NCBI GenBank assembly: GCA_964036045.1
Contig: OZ038382.1
Span: 140,566,961 to 140,630,960, forward strand
Direction: 5' to 3'
DNA from: Eutreptiella sp. 'Long Island Sound 2002'
Taxonomy: Eukaryota; Euglenozoa; Euglenophyceae; Eutreptiales; Eutreptiaceae
Length of the DNA stretch: 64,000 bases
How positions within the stretch are numbered: the stretch's first letter is position 1; each line of letters starts with the position of its first letter. Below, in pieces: positions 8,317-18,643 of the stretch. The notes beneath the pieces were generated by a model. It made no database searches. It was not told where the DNA came from and worked only from the letters and a program-made list of their open reading frames with translations. A program made the position numbers and the translations under genes.

Positions 8317-10725
8317 GGGTCCTCAGGGGCGGCCCCTCAGCTGGGGGACAAACCCCAATCCCGCGCCCCCGCCCAAATCACCTCAGGGCAGGCGGGCTAC
8401 AACCTGGGACTGGCCATGCTCTGCCTGGGCCAATGGATCCAGCGCCGCTGGCCATCCACGGGGACTGTGCCCTCGATTTGGGCCGTCCCGACCGCCAACA
8501 CACAAATCCAGGCAGGCCCAGACACGCGAAAGAACCCACCCCCCAGACCACAGCACTCCCTCACCTGCGGGTACCACGCCATCCACAGGGTCCTCTGCCA
8601 CGTGGGACCTGGCCCAGAGCTAGCATACTCTCTTTTCACCACTGACCAAGAGGTGCACTAAATACGCAAGCTCGTCTGCGAAATCCTTGCCGCAGCCGCA
8701 GAAGACGGCAGGTTTCTCCTCCAAACCGCCCAGCCTACAACTGACCACACAAGTGCGCCGCTGCGAGCGAACACATACACCGACACAACAACACCCCCCC
8801 GCGCAATCCCCGCCCGTGCCCCACACGGCCACCATTGCGCGCACCCTCGAGCCCCGCGACACGGGCCTTCCCCACCCGCCCAAACAACAGCACATGCCCG
8901 CCAAGGACCCACCCGCCGGACACCCCTCACAACCCCCCAGCACTCGACAACCCGCACACACCCAGTGAGGGGAGCCCCACGCCCCACCGCAAGCCCACCC
9001 CGCCCAGTGGCCCGCACACGCCCCCCGAGCACACCCCAGAAAACCCAGGCCCACTGCCCCCAGGGGCCAAAATGCAGCCAACGCGAACTGTTCCCCCCCG
9101 GGGGCGCCAACACACACAACCTCACACTTTGCAGGACCCCGGCCCAGCCAAGCCGAGAAGGAGAAGACCGCAGCCCCGCGCCTCCCTCCCCGACAACTGC
9201 CGACAAGACCGGTCCGCCCGGCCGCCAGGTCACGGCCAGGCCCCCCCAGCCACCCACCCCCTACCTACAGCCCGAGGACATTCCCTCCACCCTCCCCGCC
9301 GTGGCTGCGGCAGAAGCCGCCGCCCAGAAACCCGCGACCGCACGCATCACAGCGCAACCCGCGTCCCCAAAAACCACCACTTCCTCCTCTTCCTCAGCCT
9401 CATCGACGTCCTCCTCCTCATCCTCCGACCCCCCCCCTCCCGCCGACCCCATCCACAAGGCCCTGGCAAAAGCCAAATCTGCGGCCGCACGCCAGGCTAC
9501 CAGGGACCCCCCGACCCCCAGACAGGCGACCCAGGCACCCCGGCAGCACACCGGGAAACTTCCCCACCCGACACCGGCGCCCTCACACCTCCGGACCGAG
9601 GTCCTCCTCAACCTCGAACTGGACCCGAACCCAAAACACGACCCCAAACCCAAGCTGGTGCCCAACGAGCGCACCACCAGCAACAGCACCACCACCAACA
9701 CCACCCCATGCAGCCCACAACACCACAAACGCAACGACGCAAACTCAAGCAACATCGCCCTAACCGAAACCCTAACACAAGCCAGGACCCCCGACCCATC
9801 ACAACCCACGCCCCCCTCCCACAAGCAGCTGCCGCCACCACAGAGGCGGCCACCCAACACGACCCCGTCCAAACCCTCGTCAACATCCCTATCTCCAAGC
9901 GCCCGGTCATCCACCCCCCCACAAACCACCACTGCCGCCGGCCAGACCGACCCAGGGACGTGGGACCCCTCAACCACAATCACCGTTAAGCCCGGCCCTC
10001 GACTCGCCCCCGCCGCCCACCATACAGTACGGCCCCAGAGACTGCGCACGATGCCCGACCCCCCACGCCCACCAAGGGGGACCGGAAGACCCACAAAGGG
10101 TCCTAGAGCCAGGCCCCCAGCACCATCCCCACCACTACTAGCGCCACCACCACCAGCGGCCCCACCGCCACACCCACCAACACGACCCCCACCACTACCA
10201 CTGCCCACCACCCTACCCCACCGGGCCACAACCCCCCGTGCACGAGCAGCACCAGCGTATGGGATGACAGCGACCGGGCGCTCCACCCCCATACCCCACC
10301 TACCACCAGGGGCCACCCCTCCGTACCAGGCACCGTATCCCCCCGGCCACCATGTCCACGCCGAAGGGGCCCACCGGGCCCAACCCCACCAGGGACAGTC
10401 ACTCAACCCGTACGACCAGCCGCTGCCGCCAATGCACCCCTATGTGACGGATCAATGGAGGGCGGGGACTCCCCCCCGCCCCCCAGTACCAGGCAGCGCC
10501 ACGCGAGGCCCCCCAGGACCCGCCGACACCTCCCGACTCGCCCGAAACGAGAGACGAGGCCCGGTCCCGCAAACGGCGGCGCTTCAGCTCCCCCCCGCAC
10601 GGCGGACCCATCTCCGGCGCTCACGCTCCCCACACCGCCACCGCGCCTCAACCACCAACTCGCGCCGGTCCTGCTCCCCAAGGCGCCACCGCAACCGCCC
10701 AGAGGCCTTGCTCTTGCCCCTCTAG
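8317..10725 (+). pseudogene. Gamma main ORF: possible Ulp1/C48-like motif plus Pro/Ser/Thr-rich linker
   Basis: One frame is open from about 8,300 to 10,725 with a single TAA at 8,659-8,661. Its start reads LGLAMLCLGQWIQRRW, then PQHSLTCGYHAIHRVL. The Gln five residues before the Cys, with CG following, is the spacing of the oxyanion Gln and nucleophile in Ulp1/C48 SUMO-type peptidases; the Cys codon is 8,566-8,568. Delta has the aligned block LGRAMYCLAKWTQRTW and a Cys at the same distance, but without the Gln. After the stop a helix (IRKLVCEILAAAAEDG) leads into a long Pro/Ser/Thr-rich linker with a poly-Ser run near 9,380-9,425. C48 peptidases occur as passengers in several transposon classes; the assignment here is inference. 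Confidence 0.45.
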
Positions 10726-11040
10726 CTCCCCCAGGCGCCACCACGTGCGGCACCGCCGCCCCATGTCCACCTCCCCCACCCCCCGTGAGCCCCACCGCGC
10801 TTCCCGTTCCCCCATCCGCCCGTACGCTGATCCCCACCCCCAGCCTCCGCCACCAACGCTCCAGCTCCCCCAGGCGCCGCCAAGCACGCCAGCGCCGCCC
10901 CATGTCCACCACCCCCCCCCCCCGCGGGCCCCACTCGGCTTCCCGTTCCCCCCGTCGCCCGTACCCGTCCTCCACCCCAGCCCCCGCCACCGCTGCTCCC
11001 GCTCCCCCAGGCGCCACCACGCCCGCCACCGCCACATGTC
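10640..11040 (+). repeat. About 139-bp tandem repeat encoding RS-rich sequence, three copies
   Basis: CTCCCCCAGGCGCC recurs at 10,726, 10,863 and about 11,004. In the best frames each unit gives Arg/Ser-rich peptide such as SRSPRR followed by RPMST, the sort of RS dipeptide tract found in RNA-binding proteins. The period is not a fixed multiple of three, so the RS reading moves between frames; it may now be decayed. Confidence 0.7.
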
Positions 11041-11411
11041 CACGTCCTCCTCCCGCCACTCCAGGACCTCGAGCTCGGACCCCTTTCCCCCCCAGGCCCC
11101 CGCCCACTTCGCCTGGTGGTCTGTCCCCGCCTTGCAGGAGCTCCGCTGCTGGGTGAAGTGGGCTGGGCGAGCGGGAAGGCCAGAAGGGGTGCACATGGTG
11201 CACACCTTCGAGGAGATCCGCACCCGCACCCCCTCCAACCCGAACGAAGCCGCTCTGGAGTCCATCACGCCGCAGGACGTATGAGAGGCCCTCCTCCGGG
11301 ACGCCGTCTAGGGCCTCCGCCCCCCCTACACCCCCCAGACCCTCCGCCAATGGCTCCAGGCCACCCATCCCCAGGCCTGGGCCATCGGCGCCCCCCGCCC
11401 TCCCCACCACC
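11041..11411 (+). pseudogene. Gamma ORF C-terminal Trp-rich segment
   Basis: The frame open to 11,284 ends with WWSVPALQELRCWVKWAG and VHMVHTFEEIRTR. After in-frame stops it continues with YTPQTLRQWLQATHPQAWA. Delta has a comparable segment on the minus strand near 40.6 kb (WWQRWTHTQLWELRKWARG). The shared Trp spacing suggests a conserved folded C-terminal domain of unknown role. Not assignable to a known family by eye. Confidence 0.45.
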
Positions 11412-12493
11412 ATGACACCGGGAAGGGAAAGGCCACGGGCAAGGGGAGGGCAAGGGACAGAGAGGGACACTCTGGCAAGCCGGCACGGAAGGGCTCAAAG
11501 TGACAGGCGGGCGCCAATAGGGACAGGGCACCGGGAGCGACACAACGTGGGAGCAGGAAACCACCCAAGGGCCAGGAAGCAGAAGGAACGGGGACCGAGG
11601 CGCAGAGAATAAGGACACCACGGCGGGCACCAGGACCCACACCCAGGAAGGGCATACGACGACGGAGGGACCAGCGCCGCCCCACCCCAGCCCAGGGAAG
11701 GCTGAGGGAGGGACAGGCAAATCTCCCCCCGAAAAATAAACAGGGGGGGGGGGCGCAACAACGGCCCAGAGCCACCAAACCGCCCACCAACACCACAAGA
11801 GGCGGCAAAACCCCCCACCCAGACAGCACAGAAGACAGGACCGCCCAAAAAGGGGCACTGGGGGACCACCCAGTCAAAATCGGCAACACCAAGCCGGGGG
11901 CAGTGGCCAACCGGGAGAAGGGACACCCAAAACACGCAGACACAAACCACGCTGGGACGGAAAAAAAACAAAAAAAAACGCAGCCCGGAAGAGAAGGGAT
12001 GGGGGGACAGAGACCACGAGATTCAAGACCGGGACAACCAGCGACCGACACCACAAAGCCCCGCCCCCAAAAAAAAACCAAAGGGGAGGGGGGGGCAGAC
12101 CCCACAAACGGCAACACACGCACACCCCCGCGCCACAGGCGGCCCCCCTGGAATGGCGGGGGCAAGCTGGGCACACGCACGACCGCACACACACCCCAGC
12201 AACCCAACCAAGAGGGGCGGGGCGCAGCCAAAACCCGAGCCTATCACACGCCCACACAGCACACCCCAGCCAGGAAACCAAGCCCAACTGCAAACACCGC
12301 AAACCCCAGCGGGGAAAAGAGCGGCAAAACCACAAGGCTTACCCAAACACACCCACCCAAGACCCCAGCCAGGGCTGGCGGGGTTACCGAAACCGAAACC
12401 CAAGCACAACCCGGACCCAAGCACAAACACCACACAACAGAAGGAAACCCAGTGTCCATAGCCCGGACACTCAGGCAGCCCATGCCATGCAGG
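11412..12493 (+). other. Purine/A-C-rich low-complexity tail of gamma
   Basis: Mostly A, G and C, with runs of G near 11,745 and A-rich runs near 11,960-11,980 and 12,066-12,076. Long open frames exist on both strands simply because T is rare. I see no protein motif. Similar compositional blocks occur near 47.6-48.5 and 59.1-59.6 kb. Confidence 0.4.
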
Positions 12494-12923
12494 TGACCTG
12501 GCCAAACGAGATCCGGAGACCGGGGGTAAGGCTGCATCCTAAGGCCCGCGCTGCTTTGGGACTCGAGGCGGAGCGTGCGACACCCAAGCGGATCGGAACC
12601 CCAGTACGAAGAGCATGCATGCATGCTTTGGGAACAGCATGGGCCAGGAAGTCCGGTGAACCTCTAGGCTTCCGCCCAAAGGAGGGGACGTGCGCAAGCA
12701 ACGGGGCACAGCCTCCTGGCGAGAGATGCATGTCACGCTGGCGGCGATCAGCCCTCCCGGTGTTGCCCAGGGCCGCTTTGTTGGGGGCCAACTGTCAGAT
12801 CTAGCAGGATGTAAGTCGCCTCCCCTTTTCAAGTGCGGAGCCTCTTCCTGTTCGTCACAGCTGCAACGCCATTGGAAACCATGGGGCTCCTCCCCATGAC
12901 CGAGTGCACCTACCTACCTACCT
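12494..12923 (+). mobile_element. SINE-like repeat, copy 1, with (ACCT)n tail
   Basis: 430 bp, related along its whole length to the reverse complement of 25,140-25,573. It starts TGACCTGGCCAAACGAGATC and ends GACCGAGTGCACC plus three to four CTAC repeats. It has no coding capacity. Length, simple-sequence tail and dispersed inverted copies fit a SINE or short non-autonomous LINE. I could not define a pol III A/B box with confidence, although GGGACTCGAGG near 12,556 loosely resembles a B box. No target-site duplication is visible for this copy. Confidence 0.7.
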
Positions 12924-12943
12924 CTGAGGTCAAGACAGGTCAT

Positions 12944-13542
12944 CATTGTGGCGCCAGCGCAACGAGTTCTGCGACTGAAGTCGCTTATGCCACGGGTTCG
13001 CCAGCCAGTAGGCTTGGCAGGCGAGCGGCGAAGGAGGATTTTAAGGTGACAGCCCAGAACGGGAAGAAAGACCCGGCAGAGTACGTGGCCCTTGAAGACA
13101 GCCTACAGGAGGCCATTGTGGAGATGCTGATTGCAAAAAAGGCGCAGACACAAGTGCGCACCGTTCAAGGACAACCCGTAACAGCAGCAAGACAGGAGTT
13201 TATGGCCATCTCTGACAGGCGCCGGCAAATGTTCAAAGAGCGCGACAAGTTCTTTAAGGATAATCCACGCACACAAGCGTGCTGCCAATATGACTGCAGG
13301 CAGCGCACGAGGTATCACAGTGACATTGCGCTCCTTCATGGAGTTGTGCAGAGATGCATCGTGACACGAGTGGCAATGATCATACCCGAAGATACGGAGT
13401 CAGCCAGCAGTGGCCGGCAGAGGACAAGGGGAGTGGCGACGCTGGAGGAATTGAAGAGCAAACAAGATCGCCAGCGAGAGTGATATGACTGACACGGGAA
13501 CAAGAAGCCGCATGTTGCGGCACATGTATATCGTCAGTTTGA
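12944..13542 (+). pseudogene. Unknown repeated ORF, copy 1
   Basis: Open from about 12,950 to the TGA at 13,481-13,483, and related to 63,261-64,000. The predicted protein is charged and helical: EAIVEMLIAKKAQTQVR, AISDRRRQMFKERDKFF, a Cys cluster ACCQYDC, then IIPEDTESASSGRQR and LEELKSK. No catalytic motif or known family is recognised. The similarity to the second copy continues past the stop to CAGTTTGA (13,535-13,542), then ends at a TAGG-repeat retrotransposon terminus. The 5' limit CATTGTG is also the 5' limit of copy 2. It may be a transposon-encoded accessory or gag-type protein, or a duplicated gene fragment. Confidence 0.55.
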
Positions 13543-13999
13543 TAGGTAGGTAGGTCATCTCGGGACTGGGGTTGCCCCCGAGGAAGGTCTTACCAAGAAG
13601 CTTCGGCTCATCCACCAACGGCCCTACTGCACGTGCCCCCACAAAGCGGCTCACCCACAGGGGGGAAGGGCACGGTCGCCGCGAGCAGTACTCTACAGCG
13701 GGTTCCCGCCCAGAGAGGCAACCCATGTTCGACCGAAGTCTCACATTCCTCTCCTTCAGGCGGATGATACGCGGGGGAGGTTCCCATTGGACATCGTCAT
13801 CAACCTCCGGATTCCGGGGCCCAGGGGCCCGCAGCCAGGCCAAAGGCCCTGTCCTGCAGGCACCCCCACCTGGGTTGGTTTTCAGTAGGCGTGAGACTTG
13901 AAGAAGCAAGTGCTACGGGACTCGCATGCCGTGGCGCACACTCACCCCTCCTGACTCGGTCAAGCTTGCGCTCTCCCGGGGGGCCGGGAGTTCGAAGTA
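13543..13999 (-). mobile_element. 3' end of a minus-strand retrotransposon of the delta tail family
   Basis: On the minus strand this ends in TGGTAAGACCTTC, then CCCGAGATGACC and (CTAC)n at 13,543-13,554. Delta ends at 39,009 with TGGTAAGACCTTC, CCCGAAGATACC and CTACC repeats, so the two termini are related. The insertion lies immediately after the homology of the unknown ORF. The upstream part of this element is not identifiable; it may include the G/T-rich arrays that follow. Confidence 0.55.
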
Positions 14000-14005
14000 G
14001 GTCGT

Positions 14006-14760
14006 TGTGGTTGGTTGGTTTGTCGTCTAATGGTTCGGTGTAGTTTGTTAATGTTGGTTGGTTGGTTGCGTGATCGTAGAGTCACGATGTTCTGTTCTGT
14101 TTGTGGGTATGGTGGTTGGCGGGCGTGGCGCACCACGGTGTGGCCAACTCATTGGACGCCGTTCCGGTTTAGACTCGTGCATGCCTGGCTGCTTTGGTGT
14201 TGGCCGGCTTGCGTGTGGTCTGTTTACGGTCAGGTTGCGGCTGCAGCTGCAGTGTGGTTGGTGCGCGGTTGTCTTGGCCGCCTCATGGTCAGCTTGGCTT
14301 CGTGGGTTCCGTCGCGCTGCTGCCGGTGGTTGTATAGCCGAATGTTGTTTGTGTAGCCGGCAAGTCCATTTTGATGCTGGTTAGTTGCGTCTTGGTTTGT
14401 CGAAGTGTAGTGTAGTGTAGTTTGTTAATGTTGGCTGGTCGGGTTCGTAATGGTAGAGTTGCGGGGTTCTGTTGTGTTCGTGGGTATGGTGGTTGGCGGG
14501 CGTGGCGCACCACGTTGTCGCCAAAGTGTTGGACACTGTTCCCGTTTCGACCCATGCCTGCCTGGCTAGTTTGGTGCTGGCCGGCTTGCGCGTGGTCTGT
14601 TTATGGTCATGTTGTGGCTGCTGCAGCTGTTTTGTTGGTGCACGGTTGTCTTAGTCGCCTCATAGTTGGCTTGTTTGGCGTTGGTTCCTTGGCGCTGCAG
14701 CGGGCGCTTGCGCGGTCCCATGTTGTTCCTGTAGTTCTCATGCCTATTTCGGTGTTTGTC
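14006..14760. repeat. About 377-bp tandem repeat, two copies
   Basis: TAGTTTGTTAATGTTGG recurs at 14,041 and about 14,418. GGTATGGTGGTTGGCGGGCG, GTGGCGCACCACG and GGCCGGCTTGCG follow at matching offsets. G/T-rich on the plus strand, no coding signal. The following 14,761-15,059 has the same composition but no clear unit. Confidence 0.75.
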
Positions 14761-15059
14761 GGTTGTGCCCAGGTTGGCCTTTGTACTACGCGTCGTGTTA
14801 CGTTGCCCGTTGTCGTCTGGCGCCGTGTAGACGCCGTGTTCAGAGTTAGGTGCACCTTCGGAAGGCCCGCACGTGCGCAGCCAGTTGCGTTGAGTCGTTG
14901 TTGTTTTGGTCTTGTTGAGAGTGGCCTATCGGGCGTGGGTTTCGTTGTGCTGTGATCGAGGTGTGTCCGGCGCATTGTGTTGGTGTGCCGTCCTCTTAGC
15001 CGGGTGGTGCTTGGCTTGGCTTGTCGTCGTCTGTGCAGCCTGCTGGCGGGCATCGTGGG

Positions 15060-17470
15060 GCTGGGGCTGGTGGTGTTTTGGCCGGCGCCATGAGCGGCTT
15101 GTTTTGTTTGTTCAGTGTCTCCTTCGCCTCCTTTCGGTCGGCTTGTTAGGGTGGCTTCGGTCGGCAGTTGGGTTGCGGTTGCGTTTGTGTTGTTTGCGTA
15201 GCCAGGGCTGGTGTTGTGCTGGTGTGTGGCCCCCTCTCATGTTGGTGCCTATTGTGCAGGTGTGTGCTCCCCCCCATGGTCGGGCGTGGCGTGCTCACCC
15301 GTGGCCCGCCTCATGGCCGGGCATGCTGCGTTGATGTGGGGCCCCCCTCACGCTGGGGCATGCTGTGTTGGTGCATTGCCCGCCTCATGGTGGGGCGTGC
15401 AGTGTTGGTGCCTGCCCGCCGCGGTGGTTGTGCGTGGTGTGGTGGTGCTGGGCTTGGGTTGTCGTCTCCTCCTACAGGCGACCAGCGTTGTTGGGTTCGG
15501 GTTGGTGGTGTTTTAGCCGGCGCCATGTGCAGCTTTTTTGGTTTGTTCGGCGTCGTCTTCGTCGCCTTACCGTCGGCGTGTTCGGGTGGCTGTGGTCGGC
15601 GGTCAGGTTGTGGTTGGGGTTGTGTTGTTTGCTTGGCCGGGGTCGGTCCTGTGCTGGTGCGTGGCCCTTCTCCTGGTGGGTTTTGCTGCGTTGGTGTGTG
15701 GTTCCCCCCATGGTAGGGCGTGCTGTGCTGGTGCGCGCCCCGCGCCCACTGTGGGGCGTGCTGTGTCGGTGTGCGAGCCCTCCATTGGTGGGGCGCGCTG
15801 TGCTGGCGTGTGGCGCGCCTCATGGTCGGCCGTGCCGCGTTGTTGTGTGGCCCCCCTCATGGTGGGGCGTGCTGTGCTGGTGCGTGGCCCCCCTCATGGT
15901 CGGGCGTGCTTTGTTGCTGCCTGTCCGCCGCGGTGGTTGTGGGTGGTGTGGTGGTGCTTGGCTTGGGTTGTCGTCCTGTGTACTGTTTGGCGGCCGGCGT
16001 CGTGGGGTTCGGGTTGGTGGTGCTTGTGGTGGTGTTTTAGCCGGCGCCATGCGCGGCTTGTTTTGTTTGTTTGATGTTGTCTTCGCCGCCTTACGGACGG
16101 TGTGTCCGGGTGGCTGTGGTCGGCAGTTTGGTTGCGGTTGTGGTTGTGTTGATCGCTTGGCCGGAGTTGGTTCTGTGCTGGTGCGCGGCCACCCTCATGG
16201 TGGTGCGTGCTGTGTTTATATGTGCCTGCCCACATGGTGGGGCGTGCTGCGTTGGTCTGTGTCTCCCCTCATGGTGGGGCGTGCTGTGCTGGTTTGTGGC
16301 CCCCCTCATGATGGGGCGTGCTGTGTTGGTGCCCGTGGGCCGCGTTCGTGGTGCGTGGTGTGGTGGTGTTTGGCTTGGGCTGTCGTCGTCTGTAGGGTTG
16401 CGGTTGCGGTTGTGTTGTTTGTCTGGCCGGGGTTGGTGCTGTGCTGGTGCGTGGCTGCCCCCCTGTTGGGGCGTGCCGTGTTTGTGTGTGCCCCCCCAGG
16501 TGGTGGGGCGTGCTGTGTTGGTGTGTGTCCCCCCCCATGGTGCGGCGTGCTGCGTTGGTTTGTGGCCCCTCCCATGGTGGCCTGTGTTGTGTTGGTGTGT
16601 GGCCCCCTTCTTGGTGGGGCGTGCTGTGTTGGTGCCTGCCGGCCGCGATGGTGGCATTTTGCTTGGGTGTTGGTCGTCTGTTGGGTGGGTTGCGGTTGCG
16701 GTTGTGTTGTTTGCTTGGCCAAGGGTTGGTGCTGTGCTGGTGCGTGCCCCCCTCCCCTGTTAATGCGTGCCGTGTATGTGCGTGCCCCCCCCCTTGATGG
16801 GGCGTGCTGTGTGGGCGTGTTGTGGTTTCGGTTAGCTGTGTTGTAGCCGGCTCGATGCTCTGCTTGTTTTGTCAGTCCGCTGTTGTCTCCGCCGCCGTAC
16901 GGCCGGCATTGTCGGGTGTTGGTTATCTGTGGTGTTTGCCTGGCCGGGGCTGGTGCTGTGCTGGTGCGTGCCCCCGCCCCTGTCGGGGCGTGCCGTGTTT
17001 GTGCGTGCCCCTACCCACGGTGGGGCGTGCTGTGTTGGTGTGTGCCCCCCGCCGCCATGGTGGGGCGTGCTCGTTGGTTTTGTACCCCCCTCATGCTGGG
17101 GCGTGCTGTGTTGGTGTGTGGCCCCCCTCTTGGTGGGGCGTGCTATGTTGGTGCCTGCCCGCTGCAATGGTGGTGTTTGGCCTGGGTTGTCGTCCTCTGT
17201 TTGGTGGGTTGCGGTTGCGGTTAAGTTGTTTGCTTGGCCGGGGTTAGTGCTGTGCTGGTGTGTGCCCCCTCCCCCCTGTTCGGGGGTGCCGTGTTTATGC
17301 GTGGCCCCCCCCTTGGTGGGGCATGCTGTGTCGGCGTGTTTGGGTTTTCGTTCTTAGTGTTGTAGCCGGCTCGATGCTCCGCTTGTTTTGTTGGTTCGCT
17401 GTTGTCTCCGTCACTGTACGGCCGCCGATGTCGGGTGTTCATTGTCTGTGGTGTTTGCCTGGCTGAGACG
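15060..17470. repeat. G/T-rich nested tandem array
   Basis: Many short units containing GGTGGGGCGTGCTGTG and TGCTGGTGTGTGGCCCCC are grouped in larger blocks. Each block begins with a GTTGCGGTTGCGGTTGTGTT-type segment and GCTTGGCCGGGG (about 15,170, 15,610, 16,130, 16,390, 16,690, 17,210). The organisation is higher-order, with short units within larger repeats. Long stop-poor frames on both strands are compositional. It may be the repeat-rich UTR of the minus-strand element ending at 13,543 or the leader of alpha. Confidence 0.7.
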
Positions 17471-17896
17471 GACAGGCCGGCCTCCTGAGCGCGTGTGGTA
17501 CACCACCCCTTTGTCCTAGCAGGGTCGGACGGGCTGGCCTCCCGAGCGCGTGTGGTGCGCCACACTGTGTTTTTGTGTCGCCTGTGTCGTCGCCCTGCCT
17601 CTGGTGTTCCCTTGCTTGCCCTCTGCTTTCTCGTGTCTGCGCGGCTCCTGCTCGTGCGCCGGTGTCTGTCGCCGCCTGCTGCCCCGCTTCTCAGAGAGGC
17701 CACTCGTGTGGTGTGCCCTCGAGGCCCCCCCGTTTGCGCGGGCAGTAGCACCGCCACCCGGGCCTCGAGCCCGGGCAGGCTCTAGGGCAGGGCAGCGCTC
17801 AGCGCGCCCTGGAGCCCCTCCTTTTGCCGCCCCTCAGAGCCGTGGGCGGATGGTCCAGTCCACGACAACACCTCCTGTCCCTAGGGCAGTCAGGAG

Positions 17897-18448
17897 ATGT
17901 GGACCCCCCCAGTCGTGCGTCAAGGGAGCGTGCCCCCGTGCCTCATGCAGTCGTGGGCCCGCTGGCAGCATGTCACTGACCAGGAGGCGGCGTGTCCAGA
18001 CCGAACACTCCCCCGGCGGGTTGAGCGTCAGGCTCCCATGGCCTCCCTGCTGAGGCCTGGAGCACCAGGCATCACACAGCCCCCCACACGCGTCCCGCCC
18101 CCCCCCCTGTACAGGCCTCCACAAATAGCAGCCAGGGCCCGGTGGTGGCGGACTCTGGTTCACACCCGACGACCACACAAACAGCCGGGACGCCACTACA
18201 ACGGACGTCGACAGCCACGTCGAGAACGTCCGTTCTGTCCTTCCGGGCCGTCTCAGGAATTGCATGCCCCACCGTCAGCACCGCGTCCACCCCCAGCCAG
18301 GACGGCCCGGAACCGCCGCAACTCATATGCCTCCTCTCCCCGTCCCAAATCACGAGGCCCAGCATCCTGTGTGCCTCCTGCTAGTTCCTCCTGCCCTGTA
18401 CCCCAGCCCTTTGCGCGCGCGCAGCGAAGTCCCGCAACAGGCCCCTAA
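17897..18448 (+). pseudogene. Basic, low-complexity frame upstream of alpha ORF1
   Basis: 183 codons rich in Arg, Pro and Ser (for example HTRRPHKQPGRHYNGRRQPR), with no recognisable fold. It could be the disordered N-terminus of an RNA-binding ORF1 or a chance frame in GC-rich sequence. The next stretch to 18,643 is similar in composition. Confidence 0.25.
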
Positions 18449-18643
18449 GGCCATCACCGCACACCCCCAGTCCGCGAGTGGCCTGTGCCAAACGCTGCAA
18501 CCCGAGTGCTCGCCTGCCCCCTCTCTGTTGCGCACCTGGCCCCACCTGCGTGGCTCCCTTGCTCCTGCCCTGACCCTGAAATGTGGTTCCACACCCTCCC
18601 CTGTCCCAGCCGAGCCCCTCCTCACACTCTCCACATGTAGACT

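Larger units (their letters stand above)
5908..12493 (+). mobile_element. Element 'gamma': GC-rich, C48-like/RS-rich ORF, interrupted
   Basis: Defined by composition and by similarity of its protein to element delta (39,009-44,624, minus). In order: GC-rich leader with 180-bp tandem repeats, a first coding part (to 7,752), interruption by the right outer repeat arm (7,753-8,260), a long ORF (8,317-10,725), RS-rich repeats, a Trp-rich C-terminal segment (to 11,411) and a purine-rich tail. No RT is present in gamma. Both ends are inferred from the neighbouring repeats, and I found no target-site duplication. Confidence 0.45.

Noticed and set aside
9261-10406. Minus-strand Gly/Val-rich frame opposite the gamma ORF
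   Set aside because: It is the reverse reading of Pro/Thr-rich codons; the plus frame has the recognisable blocks shared with delta.
13940-14000. tRNA-like sequence around GGGAGTTCGAAG
   Set aside because: It has a partial T-arm resemblance only; no acceptor stem, anticodon arm or correct spacing could be drawn.
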